NCBI GenBank assembly: GCA_900313765.1
Contig: OMSN01000068.1
Span: 1-10,702, forward strand
DNA length: 10,702 bases
Direction: 5' to 3'
DNA from: an uncultured Eubacteriales bacterium
GTDB lineage: Bacteria; Bacillota; Clostridia; Lachnospirales; Lachnospiraceae
The translations under genes were made by a program, and so were the position numbers. Below are positions 1 to 6,156 of the stretch, one piece after another (position 1 is the stretch's first letter; each line of letters begins with the position of its first letter). Under the pieces are notes generated by a model that saw only the letters and a list, made by a program, of their open reading frames with translations, made no database searches and was not told the DNA's origin.

Positions 1-14
1 TATGCAATATATGG

Positions 15-99
15 CTAACACAATAGCGTGTAAGCTAACATAAAAACCAACAGACTAACACAACATCTGCATGACTAACCTGAATGCCGCACAACTAAC
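15..99. repeat. Five CTAAC motifs at exact 20-bp spacing
   Basis: CTAAC begins at 15, 35, 55, 75 and 95, an exact 20-base period, and four of the five copies continue as CTAACA. The preceding base is G or A, and the remaining 14 or so bases of each unit differ. The array may extend left of the window. The pitch is close to two turns of B-DNA, so the motifs would lie on one face of the helix, which fits cooperative protein binding. A short palindrome (ATGCC-TC-GGCAT, 100-111) follows the last unit. The array lies directly upstream of the Fur-like gene. The motif and spacing are seen; any binding role is inference. Confidence 0.75.
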
Positions 100-128
100 A
101 TGCCTCGGCATATCTGCTTAAGGGAAAT

Positions 129-410
129 ATGGATCCATTATCTACAAAAGCATTGATCATTCAGAGACTGCGAAGAGAAGGCTGCAGGATCACCCGTCAG
201 AGAGAACAGATCCTCGATGTGATCCTGGATGAAGAGTGCGCTACGATCAAAGAGATCTACAACAAGTCAAGAAAACTGGATGCCAGTGTAGGCTTCGCAA
301 CTGTGTACCGGATGATCAGTCTTCTGGAGCAGATCGGACTGGTCAGCCGGGGAATTGTATTTAATTACGAAGAACTGGATAAACTGGAGAAAGAAATGAA
401 AAAAACCTGA
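129..410 (+). CDS. Stand-alone Fur-family winged-helix DNA-binding protein (no dimerisation domain)
   Basis: This 93-residue protein matches the N-terminal winged-helix half of Fur/PerR/Zur regulators. It has the opening helix with RITRQREQIL (about 20-29) and the recognition-helix block FATVYRMISLLEQIGLVSRG (about 56-75), the hallmark of the family. Usual members are about 130-150 residues. Here the whole C-terminal metal-binding and dimerisation domain is absent, replaced by a short charged helix (about 76-93), and the gene ends at a clean TGA. No CxxC pairs or His-rich metal sites are present, so metal or peroxide sensing of the normal kind is unlikely. The start is the ATG at 129, behind an AAGGGA site with short spacing. 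It sits just upstream of a peroxidase gene with its own promoter, so it may regulate that gene or itself. It could be a functional mini-regulator or a truncated remnant. Confidence 0.8.
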   Translation: MDPLSTKALIIQRLRREGCRITRQREQILDVILDEECATIKEIYNKSRKLDASVGFATVYRMISLLEQIGLVSRGIVFNYEELDKLEKEMKKT

Positions 411-411
411 G

Positions 412-444
412 TACACGACTTGACAAGCGCTGCCAGGTCGTGTA
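412..444. promoter_or_regulatory. Inverted repeat straddling the peroxidase promoter (putative operator or hairpin)
   Basis: The arms TACACGAC (412-419) and GTCGTGTA (437-444) are a perfect 8-bp inverted repeat. As RNA the pairing extends to 11 pairs, 412-422 with 434-444, with one U-G wobble and an 11-base loop. The left arm abuts the -35 element at 420 and the right arm enters the -10 element at 443, so a protein bound here would block RNA polymerase. It follows the Fur-like stop codon by only a few bases and could also act as a weak terminator for that gene, although only a mixed AT stretch follows. It does not resemble the classical Fur or PerR box. Confidence 0.6.
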
Positions 445-448
445 TATT
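420..448 (+). promoter_or_regulatory. Sigma-A-type promoter for the glutathione peroxidase gene
   Basis: A perfect -35 hexamer TTGACA (420-425) is separated by exactly 17 bases from TATATT (443-448), one mismatch from the -10 consensus. Transcription would start near 455 and leave a leader of about 95 bases before the ATG at 550. The overlapping inverted repeat suggests the promoter is regulated. No mapped transcript is available, so this is a sequence-based call. Confidence 0.75.
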
Positions 449-549
449 TACACCATAAAGATTGCGCAAAATTAAATAGATAACAATTTAAATACAGATT
501 TACCGGATGCCTACCGAAAACAAAGGCATCCACACGAAAGGAGTTCATT

Positions 550-1095
550 ATGGCAGGAATCTATGATTACAGCGTAACAAGACCGGACGGAACGCAGCTC
601 AACCTCTCTGATTATGAGGGCAAGGTCATGCTGATCGTCAACACCGCTACCGGATGCGGCTTCACCCCGCACTACAAGCCCATCGAAGAGATGTACGAAA
701 AGTACCATGAGAAAGGCTTTGAAGTAATCGACATTCCGTGCAACCAGTTTGCGGGTCAGACCCCTGGAACCGACGAAGAGATCCACGAGTTCTGCACCCT
801 GAAGTACAACACCCAGTTCCCGCAGATGAAGAAGTCGGATGTGAACGGTGAAAATGAACTTCCTCTGTATACTTACCTGAAGAGCCAGAAGGGCTTCGAA
901 GGATTCGGCAAGAGCCCGGCAGCTCTGATGATGGCTGGCCTTCTGAAGAAGATCGACAAGGATTATAAGAACAATCCGAACATCAAGTGGAACTTCACCA
1001 AGTTCGTCGTAGACCGCAGCGGCAATGTGGTTGCCAGGTTCGAGCCGACAGCCGACATGAAGAAAGTGGATGAGTGCGTCGCTTCCCTGCTGTGA
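550..1095 (+). CDS. Glutathione peroxidase family (thioredoxin-type peroxidase)
   Basis: This 181-residue protein is full length for the family and reduces hydrogen peroxide or organic hydroperoxides in the cytoplasm. The peroxidatic cysteine is C36 in the block NTATGCGFTP. The catalytic partners are present as Q70 (in PCNQFAGQTPGT) and W147-N148 (in KWNF). C64 and C82 are additional conserved cysteines. C82 is the likely resolving cysteine, which points to thioredoxin rather than glutathione as the reductant, as in most bacterial members. The usual GQEPG motif reads GQTPG here. C36 is encoded TGC, so this is not a selenoprotein. The AAAGGAG ribosome site ends 6 bases before the ATG. The gene is monocistronic, with its own promoter and a strong terminator. 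Control by the adjacent Fur-like protein is plausible but unproven. Confidence 0.95.
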   Translation: MAGIYDYSVTRPDGTQLNLSDYEGKVMLIVNTATGCGFTPHYKPIEEMYEKYHEKGFEVIDIPCNQFAGQTPGTDEEIHEFCTLKYNTQFPQMKKSDVNGENELPLYTYLKSQKGFEGFGKSPAALMMAGLLKKIDKDYKNNPNIKWNFTKFVVDRSGNVVARFEPTADMKKVDECVASLL

Positions 1096-1165
1096 TGAGA
1101 TGGAAGCAGCATATCCGAAGACTCGCCGAAGAGAATACTAAAGATAATACTTTTACAGCGCCAGC

Positions 1166-1195
1166 AAGGTCCAGGAATCCATCCTGGACCTTTTT
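1166..1195 (+). terminator. Intrinsic terminator after the peroxidase gene
   Basis: A perfect 9-bp stem, GGTCCAGGA (1168-1176) with TCCTGGACC (1182-1190), closes a 5-base loop and runs straight into TTTTT (1191-1195). Flanking A residues can pair with the first Ts. It lies about 70 bases after the peroxidase stop codon. A second T-run follows at about 1201. No gene is visible from here to the promoter at 1271. Confidence 0.92.
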
Positions 1196-1270
1196 GATGT
1201 CTTTTTCTGCAAGATCACATAATAATAGCCCTTATTGAGAAAACCTCTCATTTACAGGCGACGACAACAC

Positions 1271-1299
1271 TTGAATGATCGCTCATATGTATCTATAAT
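1271..1299 (+). promoter_or_regulatory. Sigma-A-type promoter for the ABC exporter operon
   Basis: TTGAAT (1271-1276), a 17-base spacer and a perfect TATAAT (1294-1299) predict a start near 1306. This leaves a leader of roughly 105 bases before the ATPase. The leader contains a CTAAC copy (1316-1320), the palindrome AAAACGTTTT (1322-1331) and a small hairpin (GGCAC 1374-1378 with GTGCC 1385-1389) just upstream of the ribosome site. None of these is a recognised riboswitch. Confidence 0.75.
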
Positions 1300-1411
1300 C
1301 TCTGATTAGAAAAAACTAACTAAAACGTTTTCAGCAGTGCTTTCAGCATTATTATCAACATCAGCATCGCCCGGGCACCTGACAGTGCCTGCAGGCTCAG
1401 GGAGGAACATC

Positions 1412-2068
1412 ATGAGCATCGCACTATCACTGAGACATGTAAGCAAGACCTACTCCACAGGAGGTCGGACCTTCAAGGCCCTCGACAACGTGGATCTGGA
1501 TATCGAGGAAGGAAAACTGGTCGTCATTCTGGGGCCGTCCGGCGCCGGCAAGTCCACACTGCTGAACCTGATCGGCGGCATGGACTCGCCGTCCGAGGGC
1601 ACCATCATGGCCGGCGGGACGGTCATATCCAGGTATTCGGAAAATGAACTGGCCGACTATCGCGCAGCAAATGTCGGGTTTATTTTCCAGTTCTACAACA
1701 TCCTGCCGACGCTGACGGTCCTGGAGAATGTGAACCTGGTGGCGGACCTGTCCAGGGACGCGCTGGATGGTGCACAGGCCCTGAAGGCAGTCGGGCTGGA
1801 GGAGCACCTGGACAAATTCCCGAATCAGCTCTCCGGCGGCGAGCAGCAGAGAGTCTCGATCGCCCGCGCGATCACCAAGAACCCGACGATGCTGCTGTGC
1901 GACGAACCAACCGGGGCGCTGGATTCCGCAACCGGCGTGACGATCCTCAAGCTCCTGAAAGAACTGTTCGCAGACGTGGCGGACGTGGTCGTCCGGCTCA
2001 AGAACGGCAGGATCCGGAGCGTGTCGGTTGTGGAAGATCCGAAGAGCATCGACGACGTCGAGTGGTAA
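1412..2068 (+). CDS. ABC transporter ATPase (MacB/LolD type) missing the H-loop segment
   Basis: This 218-residue nucleotide-binding subunit would power the permease encoded 13 bases downstream. It shows Walker [10 protein letters not shown] (41-49), Q-loop Q93, signature LSGGEQQRV (140-148), Walker B LLCDEP (161-166) and D-loop ALD (169-171). After KLLKEL (180-185) it jumps to [16 protein letters not shown]. Compared from memory with LolD, about 16 residues are missing in frame, including the beta strand and the switch histidine of the VTH motif. The family is normally about 225-240 residues. Without that histidine ATP hydrolysis should be badly impaired, so the gene may be inactive, unusual or affected by an assembly error. 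The reading frame also extends up to a GTG at 1337, but GGGAGG at 1400-1405, 6 bases before ATG 1412, and the start of homology at [14 protein letters not shown], fix the start. Confidence 0.9.
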   Translation: MSIALSLRHVSKTYSTGGRTFKALDNVDLDIEEGKLVVILGPSGAGKSTLLNLIGGMDSPSEGTIMAGGTVISRYSENELADYRAANVGFIFQFYNILPTLTVLENVNLVADLSRDALDGAQALKAVGLEEHLDKFPNQLSGGEQQRVSIARAITKNPTMLLCDEPTGALDSATGVTILKLLKELFADVADVVVRLKNGRIRSVSVVEDPKSIDDVEW

Positions 2069-2081
2069 GGAGGGGGAGAGC

Positions 2082-4571
2082 ATGCTCAGGAAAAAACTAT
2101 ACAGAGATCTTCGCCTGAACCTGTCGCAGTTCTTCGTCATCTTCATCATGGTGATGCTGGCCGTCATGGCATTCGGCGGTGTCCACGCCTACATGGACGG
2201 CATGCGGGTGAGCTCGGAGGAGATCTACAGCGAATACAACCTGGCCGACATGTGGCTGACCGGCGAAGGATTCTCGAAGGAAGACCTGGACAAGATCCTC
2301 GCAAATGAAAATGTGTCCGCCGCGGACCGCCGTCTGACGCTTCAGGGGACACTGGAGAACAGGGATGGCGTGACTCTGGAAATGAACTTTATCGAGAGCA
2401 ACGATGTCTGCCGGATGTATGTGTTTGACGGCGAACCCTTCGATGGGGAGAGCGCCGAAGGCGTCTGGGTCGACAAAGAATTCGCCGCTGCCAATGACTG
2501 CAAAGTCGGCGATCCCATGACGCTGCAGTACACATCGTATTCCATCGATGTGAAGATCGCAGGCCTGGTGGAGACACCAGACCATGCCTACAGCGTGAAA
2601 GACTCCACACAGATCTTCCCGGACCATGCGACCTACGGGTACGTGTATCTCTCCGGCAAAGCGATCCCGGACGAGGTCCTGAAGGATGCTGTCAGGCAGG
2701 AACTTGCTCAGATCGACACATCGATAAGTGACGATGCGACCACGGGCGAGCCCTCCGTCGTCAGCAGTGCCGAGAACACCGCCGGAGCTCTCGGTAATCT
2801 CCTCGGCGGCCTGACAGACACTCTCACAGATACGATCGTCGATACGGTCCTGGACAATACCGATCTGCACGACCAGATCCCATATCCCTACATGATGATC
2901 GACCTGAAGGATCCGGCTCTGTTTGACGAGACCAGGCAGCAGCTCGAGGGCGAGATCAGCTCCATCGTGGCAACCACAGGCCGCACCGAACTGGCCTCCT
3001 GGGTCGGATACAATTCAGAAGTCGAAGAAGGCGAGACCTATTCATTTGTCTTCACCTTCCTGCTGCTGTTCATCGCGATCCTGTCCGTCATCACCACCAT
3101 GAATCGCTTCATCCGGAAAGAGCGCACGCAGATCGGCACGCTGAAGGCTCTGGGCTTTCGCAGAAGAAGGATCGTATGGCACTACATCAGCTACAATCTG
3201 GTGCTCAGCGTGATCGCGGCCATAGCCGGCCTTCTGCTGGGAATGGTGCTGATCGGGCGATTCTTCCTGAAGATGGAGATGGAATACTTCGAGATGCCCG
3301 AAGCGCATCTCGTTCTGGAGCCTATCGTATTCATCGTGGCAGCAGCCTCGGTCCTTGTGATCGTACTGGTGACCTGGCTCTCCTGCCGCAGGATCCTGAA
3401 TGAACCCGCCAGCCAGGCACTCCGCACGGAAGTTCCGGACGTGAAGAACACGAACTTCTCCCTGACGACCAGAGGCATCTTCCGCAGGGCATCGACGGTC
3501 ACAAAATGGAATTTGCGTGATATCGGCCGCAATAAGGGCCGTTCCCTCGCAGGTATCGTGGGCATCATGGGCTGCGTCATGCTGGTGGTCACAGCCCTGG
3601 GGATGCACGACACGATCCAGCATTTCATGGACCTGCAGTTCAGGCAGCTCAGCAACTATGAATCCTATATCGTTCTGTCGAATGATTATACAGAAGCGCA
3701 ATATGAGGCCATGACCCGGGAGTATGGCGACGCCACCTCCCAGACCCTTGCTGTTGAAATGAACGATGCGGACGGCAAGGCGAGTACGCAGGTGATCTTT
3801 GTCAACGACACGAAGGACCACGTCCGTACCATTGACTACAAGCGGGGGGTCCTGGAGCTTTCAGATGACGGCATGTACATCACCCGCAAGCTTGCCCACA
3901 GCCTGAAACTGGCGATCGGCGATGAATTTACATTCAGAGTATACGGCGAAGATAAGCCGCGAACCGCGAAGATCACCGGGATCTGCAGCGATCCCCAGAG
4001 CCAGCAGTTCACCTGCACCAGAGGCTATCTGGAGAGCCTGGGCATGACCTACCATGCGGACACGATCTATTCCGACGAACTGCTGGATCTGACGGCTATC
4101 CCGGACGGCGCCGAAGTGATCCAGACCAAAGACGGCCTGGAGAGCGGCGTGCGCGGCATGATGGACCGGATGACATCCGTTATCGCACTGTTCATCGTCC
4201 TCTCAGCGGTCCTGAGCGTAGTGATCCTCTACAACCTCGGGATCCTCAGCTTCTCGGAGAAGCAGTACCAGTTCGCCACCCTGAAAGTGCTGGGATACCG
4301 CACGAAGCCGCTGCGCCGGATCTTCAACCAGCAGGGAAGGATCCTCGCCATCATTTCCATCATCCTGGGACTTCCGGCCGGCTACTTCATGGTCAGCTAC
4401 ATCTTCACCGCGGCGCTGGGCGACAACTACGACTTCCCGGCCTATGTAAGTCCGGTTTCTTTTATACTTGCAGGCGTAACCATTTTCCTGGTATCCTCGC
4501 TGGTCAACCATTGGCTGTCCGGCCGGATCCGCAGGATCGACATGGTCAGCAGTCTGAAGGCAAATGAATAA
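2082..4571 (+). CDS. FtsX/MacB-type ABC transporter permease
   Basis: This 829-residue membrane protein is the partner of the preceding ATPase. It has two FtsX-like halves. Membrane segments can be read at about 15-36, 320-340, 372-395, 414-434, 488-508, 698-724, 753-779 and 790-810. Large extracytoplasmic domains lie between segments 1 and 2 and between 5 and 6. Each half carries the FtsX cytoplasmic coupling motif: [17 protein letters not shown] (about 348-364) and [20 protein letters not shown] (about 729-748). A low-complexity D/T/L-rich stretch occupies about 220-262 of the first outer domain. Such pairs export peptides, lipids or drugs, or act mechanically on the envelope; the substrate cannot be told. 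The start at ATG 2082 is preferred over the in-frame ATG 2028 because AAGGAGGGGG overlaps the ATPase stop codon at ideal spacing, and homology starts there. Confidence 0.92.
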   Translation: MLRKKLYRDLRLNLSQFFVIFIMVMLAVMAFGGVHAYMDGMRVSSEEIYSEYNLADMWLTGEGFSKEDLDKILANENVSAADRRLTLQGTLENRDGVTLEMNFIESNDVCRMYVFDGEPFDGESAEGVWVDKEFAAANDCKVGDPMTLQYTSYSIDVKIAGLVETPDHAYSVKDSTQIFPDHATYGYVYLSGKAIPDEVLKDAVRQELAQIDTSISDDATTGEPSVVSSAENTAGALGNLLGGLTDTLTDTIVDTVLDNTDLHDQIPYPYMMIDLKDPALFDETRQQLEGEISSIVATTGRTELASWVGYNSEVEEGETYSFVFTFLLLFIAILSVITTMNRFIRKERTQIGTLKALGFRRRRIVWHYISYNLVLSVIAAIAGLLLGMVLIGRFFLKMEMEYFEMPEAHLVLEPIVFIVAAASVLVIVLVTWLSCRRILNEPASQALRTEVPDVKNTNFSLTTRGIFRRASTVTKWNLRDIGRNKGRSLAGIVGIMGCVMLVVTALGMHDTIQHFMDLQFRQLSNYESYIVLSNDYTEAQYEAMTREYGDATSQTLAVEMNDADGKASTQVIFVNDTKDHVRTIDYKRGVLELSDDGMYITRKLAHSLKLAIGDEFTFRVYGEDKPRTAKITGICSDPQSQQFTCTRGYLESLGMTYHADTIYSDELLDLTAIPDGAEVIQTKDGLESGVRGMMDRMTSVIALFIVLSAVLSVVILYNLGILSFSEKQYQFATLKVLGYRTKPLRRIFNQQGRILAIISIILGLPAGYFMVSYIFTAALGDNYDFPAYVSPVSFILAGVTIFLVSSLVNHWLSGRIRRIDMVSSLKANE

Positions 4572-4593
4572 TTGAACAATCATTTTCTTGCAT

Positions 4594-4625
4594 GGATGCT
4601 GTTCGCCGCAGGGTGTTCAGCATCC
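4594..4625. other. Inverted repeat after the permease gene, no T-tract
   Basis: GGATGCTG (4594-4601) pairs perfectly with CAGCATCC (4618-4625) around a 16-base loop. It lies 22 bases after the permease stop codon, where a terminator would be expected, but no run of T follows. It could be a Rho-type or weak end, an RNA-stabilising hairpin or a protein site. The rest of the 167-base gap (4572-4738) holds a possible -10 element TATGAT (4686-4691) without a convincing -35, and nothing else recognised. Confidence 0.45.
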
Positions 4626-4738
4626 GTCTGCTATGCAGGAACAGCGCCACAGAATCACTGATAGATATTCATTTTAAGGATGCTTTATGATAAACTGATT
4701 GGACAAGACTTGAAATAAGAGCAGGAGGAAAACTGTTT

Positions 4739-6022
4739 ATGCTGATAGTAATCAGGGATGCGCTGGCCATCCTGCCCCAGGGCGGTCAGGACGTGATCGA
4801 CAGACATTCGATCTACATCCATGACGGCCTGATCGTGGGGATCGATGAGCAGCCGCCGGAACTGGCGCAGGAGAGCGCGTATGTCATCGATGGCACCGAC
4901 CGTCTGGTGATTCCGGGACTGATCAATGCACACACGCATACCTATATGTCCATGATGCGCAACTGCGCCGACGACCTGTCCTTCATGGACTGGCTCTTCA
5001 ACCGCGTAGATCCCATCGAAGGAAGGATGACGCCGGAAGACGCCTACTGGGGATCGCTGCTTGGTCAGATCGAAATGATTCGATCCGGGACTACGACATT
5101 TAACGATATGCAGATGCATATCCATCAGACCACGAAGGCAGTGCGCGAGAGCGGCATGAGAGCCGTGATCTGCAGAGGCCTTGTGGGCGGCGAGTACGAC
5201 CGCAGCGACATCCGCCTGCAGCAGGCACTGGAGGAGATGGAGGAGGCAAATGAATGCAGCCGCCTTTCCTTCCGCCTTGGCCCGCACGCTCCCTACACCT
5301 GCGGCCCGGACTATCTGCGCATGGTCGCCGACGTTGCGAAGGAGAAAGGTCTGGGAATCCACATCCATCTGTCCGAATCCGTCACAGAATCCGAAAACAT
5401 GCGCAAGGACCACAACTGCACACCCATCGAATATGCCCTGAACGCAGGCATCTTCGAAGTGCCGACCATAGCCGCGCACTGCGTGCAGGTGACAGAGAAA
5501 GACATCGAGATCCTGGCACAGCACAAGGTCAGTGTCGTGACGAATCCCGCCTCCAACATGAAACTTGGCAACGGATTCGCCCCGGTTCCGGAGATGATGG
5601 CCGCCGGCATCAACGTCTGCCTCGGCACCGACGGCGCCGCCTCCAACAACGCACAGAACATGTTCCGTGAGATGGGCTACCTGTCGATGATCCACAAAGG
5701 AACCCACAAGACACCCCAGTGCATCGGAGCAAGCGAAGTCTTCCGCGCCGCAACCATCAACGGCGCCAGAGCCCTCGGCCTGAACACCGGCGCCATCGAG
5801 ACAGGCCGCAAGGCAGACCTCGCCATCCTGCGCCTGGACGTCGCGTCCATGATGCCGAACAACAACCTCCTGGCCGCCCTGAGCTACTCCGCCAACGGCT
5901 CCGAAGTAGAGACCGTCATCATCGACGGCCAGATCGTCATGGAAAACAGAGAACTCAAAACCATCGACGAAGAGCGAGTCTACTACGAAATCCGCAAGAT
6001 GAGCGACCACCTGGGCCTGTAA
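4739..6022 (+). CDS. mtaD: 5-methylthioadenosine/S-adenosylhomocysteine deaminase (amidohydrolase superfamily)
   Basis: This 427-residue protein has the usual length and order of TrzN/SsnA/MtaD-type amidohydrolases. These enzymes remove the 6-amino group of adenosine derivatives, turning SAH into S-inosylhomocysteine or MTA into methylthioinosine, with release of ammonia. Visible metal and active-site residues are H65 and H67 (in INAHTHTYM), H183 (GPHAPYTC), H210 and E213 (IHIHLSES), H247 (AAHC) and D298 (LGTDGAASNN). The composite N- and C-terminal beta-sandwich is complete, ending in the typical VIIDGQIVMENRE. An AGGAGG site lies 10 bases before the ATG. The TAA stop runs directly into the first unit of a 40-bp repeat. 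An adenosylhomocysteinase homologue follows 134 bases downstream, supporting SAH as a substrate. Guanine or chlorohydrolase-type relatives are the alternative. Confidence 0.88.
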   Translation: MLIVIRDALAILPQGGQDVIDRHSIYIHDGLIVGIDEQPPELAQESAYVIDGTDRLVIPGLINAHTHTYMSMMRNCADDLSFMDWLFNRVDPIEGRMTPEDAYWGSLLGQIEMIRSGTTTFNDMQMHIHQTTKAVRESGMRAVICRGLVGGEYDRSDIRLQQALEEMEEANECSRLSFRLGPHAPYTCGPDYLRMVADVAKEKGLGIHIHLSESVTESENMRKDHNCTPIEYALNAGIFEVPTIAAHCVQVTEKDIEILAQHKVSVVTNPASNMKLGNGFAPVPEMMAAGINVCLGTDGAASNNAQNMFREMGYLSMIHKGTHKTPQCIGASEVFRAATINGARALGLNTGAIETGRKADLAILRLDVASMMPNNNLLAALSYSANGSEVETVIIDGQIVMENRELKTIDEERVYYEIRKMSDHLGL

Positions 6023-6117
6023 AGGGGTTAGCCCCCGCCGCCAACAAACCAAAGCAAGTAAAAGGGGTCAGCCCCCGCCGCCAACAAACCAAAGCAAGTA
6101 AAAGAGGTCAGACCCCT
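6021..6117. repeat. 40-bp tandem repeat with REP-like GGGGTCAGCCCC palindromes
   Basis: Two adjacent 40-base units, 6021-6060 and 6061-6100, differ at one base only (T at 6029, C at 6069). A third, partial and diverged unit starts at 6101 and carries a better palindrome, GAGGTCAGACCCC (6104-6116). Each unit opens with an A-run and a small GC-rich hairpin: GGGGTTAGCCCC at 6024-6035 and GGGGTCAGCCCC at 6064-6075. The first unit overlaps the deaminase stop codon. GGGGTCAGACCCC-type palindromes resemble REP elements mobilised by RAYT transposases in other bacteria. None encodes a protein, and no T-tract makes them classic terminators. A related copy lies at 10171-10183. Confidence 0.85.
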
Positions 6118-6118
6118 A

Positions 6119-6134
6119 CTAACCCCCACTAACA
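6119..6134. repeat. Two CTAAC copies 10 bp apart in the ahcY leader
   Basis: CTAAC occurs at 6119-6123 and 6129-6133, exactly 10 bases apart and separated by CCCCA. This lies between the REP-like repeats and the ribosome site of the adenosylhomocysteinase gene. It is the same pentamer as in the 20-bp-spaced array at 15-99. Any functional link is inference, since the motif is only five bases long. Confidence 0.4.
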
Positions 6135-6156
6135 TACACAGAGAGGATACATATAT

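Noticed and set aside
753..763. GGGTCAGACCC, a perfect match to the REP-like palindrome, inside the peroxidase gene
   Set aside because: It encodes the conserved G-Q-T-P part of the catalytic loop, so coding constraint explains it and insertion is unlikely.
1337..1411. 25-codon N-terminal extension of the ATPase from a GTG
   Set aside because: No ribosome site precedes 1337, the extension has no family similarity, and an excellent site precedes ATG 1412.
1427..2167. Long minus-strand open frame opposite the ATPase, and similar long frames opposite the permease, deaminase, hydrolase and hydroxyacid genes
   Set aside because: They are antisense to well-supported genes, have no recognisable domains and reflect the GC-rich codon usage of the + strand genes.
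5700..6020. T-poor, C-rich base use toward the deaminase 3' end, possibly a transferred segment
   Set aside because: Rough counts show only a modest drop in T (about 7 versus 10-11 per 60 bases), the protein stays in family, and the cls 3' end shows no consistent similar shift.
6021..6117. CRISPR-like array
   Set aside because: The repeats are directly adjacent with no variable spacers and only two full units; no cas gene is present.
5719..6132. Plus-strand frame over the 3' end of the deaminase and the 40-bp repeats
   Set aside because: The Arg/Pro-rich composition is typical of an out-of-frame reading. It overlaps a solid gene and non-coding repeats.
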